From assembly GCA_007123335.1 (NCBI GenBank), contig SKLG01000228.1, positions 1 through 15,426 on the forward strand: a stretch of DNA of 15,426 nt, read 5' to 3'. The stretch comes from Anaerolineae bacterium (GTDB lineage Bacteria; Chloroflexota; Anaerolineae; UBA1429). Numbering within the stretch: the first letter of the stretch is position 1; each line of letters begins with the position of its first letter. The notes under the pieces were generated by a model that saw nothing but the letters and a program-made list of their open reading frames with translations, was not told the origin of the DNA and ran no database searches. The translations under genes were made by a program, and so were the position numbers. Shown here one piece after another: positions 1-7,492 of the stretch.

Positions 1-111
1 GCCCAACGCTGGCTGGACGAGGGTTTTCTCTTTGTGACTGCGGCCAGCGATTATGGCTATCTTCTGACTGCCGCCCCGCAAACGGTAAAGGCGCTCAAGT
101 CTGGGGATTAA
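1..111 (+). CDS. C-terminal fragment of a probable HpcH/HpaI-family aldolase
   Basis: Only the last 36 codons are in the window, ending at TAA 109-111. The reading frame gives a segment of the form Trp-Leu-Asp-Glu-Gly-Phe-x-Phe-Val-Thr-Ala-Ala-Ser-Asp-x-Gly-x-Leu-Leu. This matches how the C-terminus of class II HpcH/HpaI aldolases usually looks (a 'GFRFVAVGSDxGLL' type strand followed by a last helix). Those enzymes cleave 2-keto-3-deoxy sugar acids or 4-hydroxy-2-ketoacids to pyruvate plus an aldehyde. The identification is by pattern only, since catalytic residues lie outside the window. The gene converges on the secreted-protein gene at 223-999 and the two share a hairpin terminator. A sugar-acid aldolase would fit the enolase-superfamily enzyme further right, but they are separated by about 10 kb. 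Confidence 0.55.
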   Translation, partial: AQRWLDEGFLFVTAASDYGYLLTAAPQTVKALKSGD

Positions 112-166
112 TGCCGCTTGGCGCCTTGAAACTCACCGAAGCCAAAATCGAGGACCTTCATCTGGA

Positions 167-199
167 GCCCTATCTGCCCCGAGGGGGGGCAGATAGGGC
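167..199. terminator. Bidirectional hairpin terminator between convergent genes
   Basis: A perfect 14-bp inverted repeat (arms 167-180 and 186-199, GCCCTATCTGCCCC and its complement) encloses a 5-nt loop. It lies between the stop codon at 111 and the convergent stop at 223. The rightward tail (GATTTGTCTAT) is only mildly T-rich, so this is not a textbook intrinsic terminator. The stem length and the position between converging genes still make termination the likely role in both directions. Confidence 0.7.
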
Positions 200-222
200 G
201 ATTTGTCTATGCAGTCGTTTCC

Positions 223-999
223 CTATGGCGTCCACTCATTTGTAACCAGAGGCAGGAACATCCAGGGTTCTGGCGTCGGCGCCGGCACGGTTGGATCCGG
301 CGTGGGGTCCGGTGGAACGGTTGTCGGCGTGGGGTCCGGTGGAGCGGTTGTCGGTGTTGGTTCTGGTGTTGGCGATGGCGTCATAGTCGGTGTCGCTGTT
401 GGCGGAGGGCAACTACCGGGGTCCGCCACTGCGCTGCCAGTGATCTCTCCCTCGGCGGACAGGTTTGGCGACGTGATGACAAAGGTCGTCGAGATGACTC
501 TCCCTGCCCCCACGCTGCTATAGCTGTTGACGATCACATACGAACGGATCACCGCGCCTGGACTCACGGAACCATGTTCCCAGACCATCGCCATCTCGCT
601 GGGGTCATGGATGCCGGTTACTGTGCTGCCGCCGTCGACGGGATGGTATACCTCGGCGGGCAGACTAGCGGTGACTACCAAGTCATCCAAGGTTACACCT
701 GTGGTGTTGGTCACGGTCAGGTCATAGTGCAACCGGTACCCTGGGCAGAAGGGATTGGGACCTACCTTGAGGTTCATCGTCAGGTCTGTTGGCGCCGGAA
801 TGGTGGGAGGGATCGTGACCTGGGCCAACACCACCGATTCAGCAATCTGATCGGAGGTTGCCTCCTGCGCCAGGGCATTCGCCGCCAGTGGCCAGGCGCG
901 AACAACCGCGCCGCCTACCAGGGCGATTAGCAGCGCCAGCATAAGGGCCAGGGCGATCTTGGATCGATGATTTGGCTGTAGCTCTTTGTCTGTTTGCAT
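223..999 (-). CDS. Secreted protein: DUF11-like domain, Thr-Pro linker and LPLV-type tail
   Basis: This encodes 258 aa. I chose the ATG at 999 because AAAGGA lies 9 nt before it and a longer AAGGAGAAAGGA stretch just upstream. The frame stays open to 1065 but those extra codons cover the ribosome binding site. The N-terminus is an export signal: basic n-region, hydrophobic core at residues 15-33, and Ala-Leu-Ala before a likely cleavage near residue 44. Residues ~70-195 form an immunoglobulin-like domain of the DUF11/conserved-repeat type (the 'FCPGYRLHYDLTVTN' and 'DGGSTVTG' segments). Residues ~195-245 are a Thr/Pro/Asp linker with a 9-residue repeat, and the end carries FLPLV (248-252). 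The domain, linker and tail are clearly homologous to the C-terminus of the next gene (1353-6044). An extracellular or cell-surface role is inferred; no enzymatic motif is visible. Confidence 0.85.
   Translation of the reverse strand: MQTDKELQPNHRSKIALALMLALLIALVGGAVVRAWPLAANALAQEATSDQIAESVVLAQVTIPPTIPAPTDLTMNLKVGPNPFCPGYRLHYDLTVTNTTGVTLDDLVVTASLPAEVYHPVDGGSTVTGIHDPSEMAMVWEHGSVSPGAVIRSYVIVNSYSSVGAGRVISTTFVITSPNLSAEGEITGSAVADPGSCPPPTATPTMTPSPTPEPTPTTAPPDPTPTTVPPDPTPDPTVPAPTPEPWMFLPLVTNEWTP
298..360. repeat. 27-bp tandem repeat coding the Pro-Asp-Pro-Thr linker
   Basis: Two adjacent 27-bp copies (298-324 and 325-351) differ at one base, and a decayed third copy starts at 352. On the minus strand each copy encodes nine residues of the PPDPTPTT[AV] type in the linker of the gene at 223-999. 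The near-identity at DNA level suggests recent slippage or duplication. Confidence 0.85.
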
Positions 1000-1352
1000 C
1001 CGTTCGTGTCCTTTCTCCTTTTCATGAAACCCCAATATTTTGCGCCTATTGCCTCGCTCCCCCACTTGTCAGAAGCAGATCCAAGCATGCGCACGATCTC
1101 GACATGGCTCTGCCGTAGATGGTGTTGGCAGAGGGGTGGAGCATGTGATCTTGTGAAAAGCATCTGCTAGTGGGGACAGCGGCCACGTACTCACGCGAGG
1201 CGTGGCATCTGCTATAACGAGGCAGTGGTTGAAATATTACTCCGAAAAAAAGAAATGTAACCAAATAGTGATATGGTGACAGACCAGAGAGTCCCGAAGA
1301 AGCGGCGCGGACGTTCACGTTAAGCGAACGCCCGCGCAACAGTCAGAAGAGA
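1000..1352. other. Intergenic region between the two secreted-protein genes
   Basis: I see no convincing protein gene. The open frames on the minus strand here lack ribosome binding sites and have atypical composition. Contents noted: a hairpin at 1305-1337 (listed separately), an AT-rich patch at about 1232-1268, and a 10-bp direct repeat GCATCTGCTA at 1160-1169 and 1205-1214. A TAATAT on the minus strand (1234-1239) could be a -10 element for the gene at 223-999, but I found no good -35 at the right distance. Confidence 0.5.
1305..1337 (-). terminator. Hairpin downstream of the beta-helix protein gene
   Basis: The arms 1305-1316 and 1326-1337 pair over 12 bp with one G-U wobble around a 9-nt loop. 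The hairpin starts 15 nt past the stop codon at 1353. The sequence after it on the minus strand (CGCTTCTTCGGG) has only a weak pyrimidine tail, so its strength is uncertain. Confidence 0.5.
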
Positions 1353-4300
1353 CTATGGTCGAGCAAAGACCGTTTCAGGGCCTCCCAGCACCAGCGGCAG
1401 ATAGCAGGCGCTTTGAGGCTTTGGCGTAGCCGTAGGCGTTGGGCCCGGTGTGACGGTTGCCGTCGGAGTCGCTGTCGGGGTCGCCGTCGGCGTCATCGTC
1501 GGGGTTGCGGTGGGTGTTGCGGTAACCGTCGGCTCGGGCTGCGTGCCCGAGTCGCAGAGACCGATATCGGCGACTAGCCCCTTGGCCTCCGTGCCCGCCT
1601 CGGAGAGCCTTGTTGAGCTAAAGGTAAAGGTTGTGCTCAGCGTTGTCCCGTTGACCACGCTAGAGTAGCTATGTGGGATCACATAGGCTGTGACGCGGCC
1701 ACCTGGGGCAAGAGTGCCCAAAGACCAGGACATGGTCTTGGTCCCCATATTGAGGGTTCCGGCAACGGTGCTTCCTCCGTCGCTGGCCGTCCAGATACCG
1801 TCGGGCAGCGCTGCCTCGACAGTAAAGTTGGGTAATTCAACATCGCTGGTATTGGTCAGCTCCAACCGGTAGTGTAGACGCCATCCCGGGCAGAAGGGCT
1901 GAGGGGCGGCTACAATGTGTCGCTCTATCAGGTCCGGATGCCGCATGGGACCGCCGAGAGCGAATTCACTGCCCACTAGGTCGCTGAGCTTGGGGTAGGT
2001 AGTATCATTGATGGTGACCTCGACATAACCTGCATAGCCATCTCCAGCCTCAAGCACTGCTGTCTGGTTGCTGCAATCGCGCCATTCTTTCAGAGTCGGA
2101 TCCCAGAACTTGGCCATGAGTTCGTCAAATGGCGCCCCGCCCATCTCTTGCGCCGTATAGTAGAACTTGATCACCAACCCGTCCATGCATTCAGGGGATT
2201 CGACTTTGACGTCAAAGTAGGCGCCCAACGCTCCGGGGAAATCCTTTTGCGGATTGCGTTGGTATCGCGCGATGCTGACCCAAGAGGGACATGTGCCGCC
2301 GAGCTTGGTAACATTCAGCCCCATGTCGAGCTTGCCGTCAAAAGTGTCATCACCGGGATTCAGCGGTTCGCTGTCACCGCACGAAAGCGGAGAGCCAAGC
2401 CATGGGTTGACCTTGACATCACCCTGATAGCCGCTGCCGTTAGCTCCAGCCGGGCCATCATCATCACCCCACCAGTTATGTGTGGCCTTGACCGAGAAGG
2501 CGCCTTCGTTCTTGATCCCGAGATCGACGTCGTCGATGTTGTTGAGCTCGACGATGACATTGCTCGCGGACAGAACGCGCACGCCGATCCACTCGGTGCC
2601 GTGGTTTGCGGTCAGACCCTGCTGGGGCCGGGCTAGTTCAAAGCCGACAAAGCGCACGTTATCGGCGTTGATCGTGACCACTGCTGCCGATGCGCCATTG
2701 ACGGTTAGGGCGCTGGTTGGGACACCCTCGATGAGCGGCATACAGCGACCACGGATCGTCATCGGCCGATTGATGACCACGTTTTCGGGATAGCGACCAC
2801 TGGCTACCATCACCCATCCGTGGCGGGCGACGTGATCCACCGCATACTGGATCGTCGCCATCGGGTCCCCAGGCGTCAAGCCCCTGCCCGGCGCGTCGAC
2901 GCCGATGGCGGCATTGACATACAAGATGTCGGGCGCGGCTGTATACTCATAGGCGCCCAGGTCTGGCAGTGGACCACGATCGACGCCGTCCTTGTCGTAG
3001 TACACACCGGTGATCGATGCCGGTAGGCCGCGGTTCAGCGCCTCGCTCTTGCCGCCGATGTGGTAATCGCCGCCTACACAAAGCGGGCACTTGAACACTG
3101 GTGCCGACAAGCCGACACTGTTAGCGCACCCTGGATCGACAAAGTCGGGGTCGCCGGTGTAGGTCTGTGTCGCCACCACGTCGCCGAGATAGTTTGTCAG
3201 GTTCTGGAACCAGAGCATACCATCAACGGTCACTTGGCTGTCCAGACCGGTGGAGATGCCCACGGTATGGGTGGCCATGATCGAGTTGATCAGGCTCACC
3301 TCGCTGGTGATCACCGTCGGGATGCCAAAGGGCAGTGGATCCGGCTCGTCGCGAAGCGACGCGCGCAGTCGTGGTCGGGTCAGATAGGCCGAGCCGTCAA
3401 AGATGCTCAGGATATCTCGAGGGTCGATTTCCCACTCGGTATTGCTGCCCGCGCCGACAGGATTCTCGGTATAGATCTCCTCGAACAAGTCGGACAGTTC
3501 CCAGACATCCATTCCCTCAAAGTACAGGCCCGGGGATGCAGGAAGCAACCCCTCAAGCTCGGCATTGTGCAGCCGGGGGACAATCCCCATATTGCGCGCA
3601 AAGGTGTTGTGGCGCATATCGGCATAACTGCCGTGCACATACAGGCCGGCGCCTTTTTCACCGGCGAGGTTGTCGGCAAAGACATTGTTCACGTACTCGC
3701 CCAATGTGACCAGGGCGGTCAATCCGGAGCCCAGCTCCTGACTGACATTGCCGACGATATCGTTGCCCGTCATGCGCATCGCGACCACAGCGCTCGAGAC
3801 GCCGCCGGCAGCCAAGGCTTGGTTGCTGCGGATCTCGTTGCCTCTGACCTCGTAGCTGCCCAATGCCAGGCCCAATCCGCCCACAAACCCGTCGGGAACC
3901 AGATTGCATTGGATAAGGTTATCCACCACTTTGGCATCGGAAAAGTACACACCCAGGCCCGCTACGCCAAGCCCTGCCATGTTTCCCATGATCCGGGATT
4001 CGGCGACGATCGCCGGATTAAAGAACGCTACGATATCAAAACCCCCATTGCTGGCAAGTAAAGTCGTTGACTGCAGCCCAGCGATGCTCTCAAACGTGAT
4101 GCCGAGATTCGAGCCGATGGGATCGCTGAGTGGCTCCGTGAGTCTGGCAACATCATCAGGGTCGATCATCTCCCACATGTTGTCGGCGATGACGAGGGCA
4201 CCGCCTACTGCGGCCTCGCCAGTATTGGAGAGGATATCGGTGCGTATCAGCTCAAAGCCACCCTTCAGGTGGATGAGGCCACCACCGATCAGGCTATGGT

Positions 4301-6044
4301 TCTCGGCGATCAAGTTATCCCAGGAGCCGAGCTTGTTATACAGTGAGCCGATGCCGCCCACGAACTCGGCTGTATTGTAGATGATCTCATTATCGTATAG
4401 CTCGGCCACGTTCAGCACCATACCCAGACCGCCGATGCCCAGGGCCTGGTTATGGGCGAACTCGTTGCCGCGAAGCTGCGCCGGACCAAAGAGGGCGAGG
4501 AGCTCTTCCCAACCCGGTTGATCCATAGCAAGGGAGACGCCTCCGTGCGCGCCTAAAAGGGCGGCCCGCCCCAGGGACGTGGCGCTCAACAACACCTGAT
4601 CACCAAAGGGCAGGGAGCTGCCCACGTTATCCAGCAGAGGGGCCAGCGCGTCAAGGGGTAGCTCGTCCAAAGGTAACGCCCCAGCGACAAGAGCACCACC
4701 GCCTATCATTGCCGTGTTGCTGATGACATGCGTATCGGACATGGTAAAGCTGCCCAGAATATGGGCGAGCCCTCCACCAATCATGCTGCTGTTGTCCTCA
4801 ATGTCCGAATCCTCAATGGACGCCACCGATAGGATCGTCGCAAGGGCACCACCGGCCATCTCGGCGCTGTTCTCTGCAAAATGGCACTCTTGGACCTCTA
4901 TGAGAGAGACGGCGGCCATGATCGCGCCGCCCACAGTGCTTGTGTTGTTGACAAAGGCGCTGGACTCGATGCGGTGGGTTCCAAAGAGGCTACCTATGCC
5001 GCCACCAGCCATCCAAGCTTCGTTGTCGTAGAGAATGGCTTCTTCCATGAATATCAGGCTGCCCAGGCCCATGACTCCGCCGCCGATTTCCGCCTCGTTA
5101 GTTTGTATCAAGGCGTCGCTTATCGCAGCCGGGGAGCCGATGACGGCCAAGCCGCCACCCAGGTCATCAGCTTGGTTATCGATGAGGCGTATCCGCTGTC
5201 CCGTGAGGCTCCGCATGGTGGGTCCGCTGCTCACATAAGCGCCAGCCAACGATGCGCCATCGTTGGCGGCGATCGTCTTTAGCAGTCCTTGCTCCGGGAG
5301 CGAAAGGTCTTGCAACCAGTACTGGTCCAGATCTAGCGTCACGCTGCAGGGCACCACGGCCAATCCGCCACCTGTCCCAGCCGTAGAGTTGGTGACGCCT
5401 ACATCGGCAAGAACCAGGACAGAGTCCAACCCCAGGATGCCGCCGCCCACAGAGTAGACCTCGCTCTCGATGACGTCAGAGGGTAGGATCGTCTCGATCT
5501 GCATCCCGCCGAGGCCGTATGCCGAACCGTTCGTCACGGTGATGAACTGCATCGAGACGTTGGCATCCACGATGGCTATGCCGCGTCCTTGTCCTTGAGG
5601 ATCGATAATGACGGCATTGGCCGCGGTGGGCACAAGCCAGTTATCCGTCGCATAGCCGCCCTGAACGACTAGATCTTTCGTGATGAGTACGGTCTGGGTG
5701 ATGTGGCCATCATCCGGTGGGGAGCAGTACCCCCCGGGTGCGGGTAGCCGATGGACGTCCCCATAGACCCCAGCAGCGACCAGGATCATGTCTCCAGGAT
5801 CTGCGGCATCTACCGCGGCTTGAATGGTGTCATAGCAGGGCGTCATTCCTCCGCAGATCCCATCGAGAGCAACGAATCGTGGCGTCGATGCGAGCTGTTG
5901 CTGAAGCGATTCCTCGGCCTGGACACCCAGACTTTGCCAGATGCCCAGGGTGCCGACCAAGAGATAGAGGGCGATAATCGCTCCGACGATAACTAGAAAG
6001 CGGGTGACGTTGATACGTCCGATGCGACCATAGGGTTCCGACAT
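1353..6044 (-). CDS. Giant secreted beta-helix surface protein with DUF11-like module and LPLV-type tail
   Basis: This encodes 1563 aa. The start ATG at 6044 has AGAGGAG about 9 nt upstream. Residues 16-35 form a hydrophobic export segment with a possible cleavage after Val-Gln-Ala (43). Residues ~55-130 look like the cap of a pectin-lyase-fold protein ('AADPGDMILVAAGVY'). From ~160 to ~860 come many rungs of about 25 residues, each with [AIV]GG[AG] followed by short hydrophobic strands and an Asn-x-[AS] turn, as in right-handed parallel beta-helices. A second helix start lies near 1035-1235 ('ATIQYAVDHVARHGWVMVASGRYPENV'). Residues ~1250-1365 resemble beta-sandwich domains common in surface proteins. 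Residues ~1370-1495 form the DUF11-like domain shared with the gene at 223-999, followed by a Thr-Pro linker and YLPLV (1548-1552). No catalytic residues of polysaccharide lyases are evident, so a structural or adhesive surface role is more likely than an enzymatic one. Confidence 0.88.
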   Translation of the reverse strand: MSEPYGRIGRINVTRFLVIVGAIIALYLLVGTLGIWQSLGVQAEESLQQQLASTPRFVALDGICGGMTPCYDTIQAAVDAADPGDMILVAAGVYGDVHRLPAPGGYCSPPDDGHITQTVLITKDLVVQGGYATDNWLVPTAANAVIIDPQGQGRGIAIVDANVSMQFITVTNGSAYGLGGMQIETILPSDVIESEVYSVGGGILGLDSVLVLADVGVTNSTAGTGGGLAVVPCSVTLDLDQYWLQDLSLPEQGLLKTIAANDGASLAGAYVSSGPTMRSLTGQRIRLIDNQADDLGGGLAVIGSPAAISDALIQTNEAEIGGGVMGLGSLIFMEEAILYDNEAWMAGGGIGSLFGTHRIESSAFVNNTSTVGGAIMAAVSLIEVQECHFAENSAEMAGGALATILSVASIEDSDIEDNSSMIGGGLAHILGSFTMSDTHVISNTAMIGGGALVAGALPLDELPLDALAPLLDNVGSSLPFGDQVLLSATSLGRAALLGAHGGVSLAMDQPGWEELLALFGPAQLRGNEFAHNQALGIGGLGMVLNVAELYDNEIIYNTAEFVGGIGSLYNKLGSWDNLIAENHSLIGGGLIHLKGGFELIRTDILSNTGEAAVGGALVIADNMWEMIDPDDVARLTEPLSDPIGSNLGITFESIAGLQSTTLLASNGGFDIVAFFNPAIVAESRIMGNMAGLGVAGLGVYFSDAKVVDNLIQCNLVPDGFVGGLGLALGSYEVRGNEIRSNQALAAGGVSSAVVAMRMTGNDIVGNVSQELGSGLTALVTLGEYVNNVFADNLAGEKGAGLYVHGSYADMRHNTFARNMGIVPRLHNAELEGLLPASPGLYFEGMDVWELSDLFEEIYTENPVGAGSNTEWEIDPRDILSIFDGSAYLTRPRLRASLRDEPDPLPFGIPTVITSEVSLINSIMATHTVGISTGLDSQVTVDGMLWFQNLTNYLGDVVATQTYTGDPDFVDPGCANSVGLSAPVFKCPLCVGGDYHIGGKSEALNRGLPASITGVYYDKDGVDRGPLPDLGAYEYTAAPDILYVNAAIGVDAPGRGLTPGDPMATIQYAVDHVARHGWVMVASGRYPENVVINRPMTIRGRCMPLIEGVPTSALTVNGASAAVVTINADNVRFVGFELARPQQGLTANHGTEWIGVRVLSASNVIVELNNIDDVDLGIKNEGAFSVKATHNWWGDDDGPAGANGSGYQGDVKVNPWLGSPLSCGDSEPLNPGDDTFDGKLDMGLNVTKLGGTCPSWVSIARYQRNPQKDFPGALGAYFDVKVESPECMDGLVIKFYYTAQEMGGAPFDELMAKFWDPTLKEWRDCSNQTAVLEAGDGYAGYVEVTINDTTYPKLSDLVGSEFALGGPMRHPDLIERHIVAAPQPFCPGWRLHYRLELTNTSDVELPNFTVEAALPDGIWTASDGGSTVAGTLNMGTKTMSWSLGTLAPGGRVTAYVIPHSYSSVVNGTTLSTTFTFSSTRLSEAGTEAKGLVADIGLCDSGTQPEPTVTATPTATPTMTPTATPTATPTATVTPGPTPTATPKPQSACYLPLVLGGPETVFARP
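1424..1533. repeat. Short-unit repeat coding a Thr-Pro-Thr-Ala linker
   Basis: A degenerate repeat with 6- and 12-bp periods built on GTCGGxGT units codes (minus strand) for a TPTATPTATP-type linker in the 1563-aa protein. Such tracts usually act as extended spacers between a folded domain and the cell surface, and they are prone to length change by slippage. Confidence 0.8.
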
Positions 6045-6187
6045 GGTTTGATGCTCCTCTACCTACTCAATGCCAACGGTTTTGTGCTGCCCAGTGATTG
6101 TCCGGATCAAGGTTCGGTTGGCTGCCCAAATGCGTAACAGTATTGATGCCGCGCGAGATCGTGCATGGATAGTGACATGCCTACTCG

Positions 6188-6196
6188 ATTATAGCA
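6188..6196 (-). promoter_or_regulatory. Extended -10 promoter element upstream of the beta-helix gene
   Basis: On the minus strand this reads TG-C-TATAAT, a consensus -10 with the extended-TG motif, about 144 nt before the start at 6044. The hexamer 17 nt further upstream (CCCTAC) is not a -35, so activity would depend on the extended -10. A second minus-strand TATAAT occurs at 6282-6287 without a -35. Confidence 0.45.
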
Positions 6197-6314
6197 TACT
6201 TTTGGGCTTTGTAGGGTGACAGTTTGTTCAGAAACCCATATCCATTCCACTTCCTAAGGCCCATAGGATTTGCTTGCTGAAATTATAACTCTAAATATTT
6301 GAAAAGATGCCTGA

Positions 6315-7331
6315 TCAGGTCTCTGTCCTGTCGATCTCTTGGGCGATAGCCTGGGCGAGGCGTTGATTGCGGGACGCTGCCCGGCCCGGTTTCTCAGCCA
6401 GTTCTGCCTGCCACGCACGTAGAACGGCGCGGCGACGACGCAGACGGCGGCGCTCGCGCTGTGCGCGATCGTTGAGGCCCAGTTTGGCAAAGCTGCGCGC
6501 CAAAAAGTAGCGAGCCAACAGCTCGGCGACATCGTCATGTAGACCCTGGCGTAGTGCTTGGGCCAGATGCTCTATGGCACACGCAGGATCGCCGCTCTCG
6601 GCGCAGGCCATGCCCAGGTTAAAGCGCCCCTCAGCCAGGTTGGGAGCGATCGCCACCGCCCGTTCCAACGCTTGACGAGCCGCTTTGGGCTCGTCCTTGG
6701 CTAGCAAGGTCAGGCCCATCTCGGCGTGGCCGTGATAGAGTTCGGGTTGATGCGCGACGAGTTGACGTGCTTGCTTTAAGGCTGCCGCATGGTCTCCTCG
6801 TCCGCGCAAGATAGCAGCATGCAGCGCATACGTCCCCACAAAGTCAGGGCGTTCCTGTTCCAGGTCGGCCAATAGCGCGAGAGCACGCTGCTCCTCACCT
6901 TCCCGCAGCGCATGGAGTGCCTGCCGATACTGAGCCGGCGTCCCGTTGCGCGCCAGCCGCAGGCCGAGCCAGAGCGCCGCTGCCAGGCAGAGCGCAAAGA
7001 GGCCATTACCCACCCAGGCCAGTGCGCCACTGAGCGGTATTAGCGAGAGGGCCAACGCTGCGGACAAGACACCTATGAGCGCCAGCGTCAAGGACAGGCG
7101 CCCTGATCCGTTGATTCGCAGACCGCGTGCGGCGCGTGCACGTGCGATGAGCCCGACAAAGGCGCCGCTGAGCGCCATAGCCGCACCAAAGACCATCAGC
7201 GCGCGCAACAGGGACCGTGTCGCATCGGTGGCCAACGGCAGGCTCATCCAGGCCAGAGTAGACATCAGGATGCCGGCGATGATCAAAAGCGGTGCCCAGG
7301 AGATCCGAGTGGTTCGCGGAGAGGATATCAT
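6315..7331 (-). CDS. Four-helix membrane protein with cytoplasmic-type TPR repeats
   Basis: This encodes 338 aa from the ATG at 7331, chosen because AAGGA sits 5 nt before it. An ATG at 7346 and a TTG at 7361 are in frame but have poorer ribosome binding sites. Hydrophobic segments lie near residues 12-33, 42-63, 78-99 and 103-126. From about 133 to 275 the protein has tetratricopeptide-type helix pairs: Ala-rich, with patterns such as 'ALHALREGEEQRALALLADLEQ' in part, 'YALHAAILRGRGDHAAALKQA' in part and 'EGRFNLGMACAESGD'. A very basic stretch (RRRLRRRR type) follows near 290-300. TPR proteins anchored in the membrane usually scaffold other proteins; the partner is unknown. It lies upstream of the beta-helix gene on the same strand with a 270-bp gap, so co-transcription is possible but not shown. 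It is divergent from the URO-D-like gene. Confidence 0.78.
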   Translation of the reverse strand: MISSPRTTRISWAPLLIIAGILMSTLAWMSLPLATDATRSLLRALMVFGAAMALSGAFVGLIARARAARGLRINGSGRLSLTLALIGVLSAALALSLIPLSGALAWVGNGLFALCLAAALWLGLRLARNGTPAQYRQALHALREGEEQRALALLADLEQERPDFVGTYALHAAILRGRGDHAAALKQARQLVAHQPELYHGHAEMGLTLLAKDEPKAARQALERAVAIAPNLAEGRFNLGMACAESGDPACAIEHLAQALRQGLHDDVAELLARYFLARSFAKLGLNDRAQRERRRLRRRRAVLRAWQAELAEKPGRAASRNQRLAQAIAQEIDRTET

Positions 7332-7364
7332 GGTCTTCCTTTTCATATGTTTGATTCCCAACAG

Positions 7365-7394
7365 ATTGTAGCATGAGTAGATGCGCTACGAAAA
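7365..7394 (-). promoter_or_regulatory. Weak candidate promoter for the TPR membrane protein gene
   Basis: On the minus strand TACAAT (7365-7370) stands 34 nt before the chosen start at 7331. The upstream hexamer at 18-nt spacing is TTTTCG, a poor -35. It would be back-to-back with the stronger rightward promoter at 7407-7435. Confidence 0.3.
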
Positions 7395-7406
7395 GGCCTC
7401 GGGCCA

Positions 7407-7435
7407 TTGACGCGGCTTTCGATTGGGTTTATGAT
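7407..7435 (+). promoter_or_regulatory. Sigma-70 promoter for the URO-D/RidA/enolase operon
   Basis: TTGACG (7407-7412) and TATGAT (7430-7435) are separated by exactly 17 nt. Each differs from consensus at one base. Transcription would begin near 7442, about 50 nt before the URO-D-like start codon at 7493. Confidence 0.78.
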
Positions 7436-7492
7436 AGCACTCGACGCTCCATATAGCCATGTCTTGAGCCAGTGAGGATCTGGAGGAAAAGG

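Noticed and set aside
203..523. A Gly-Val-rich plus-strand frame
   Set aside because: This is the antisense of the Thr-Pro linker repeats; the minus-strand protein with signal peptide and domain is the real one.
1046..1339. A minus-strand 97-codon frame upstream of the small secreted protein
   Set aside because: No ribosome binding site and low-quality composition; it overlaps the hairpin and presumed promoter region.
2148..2636. A plus-strand frame of 162 codons
   Set aside because: It is antisense to the second beta-helix and beta-sandwich part of the 1563-aa protein, and shows no domain signature or start context.
3060..4061. A 333-codon open frame on the plus strand inside the beta-helix gene
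   Set aside because: It is antisense to a well-supported 1563-aa gene, lacks a ribosome binding site, and its translation looks like the complement of a Gly/Asn/Leu repeat.
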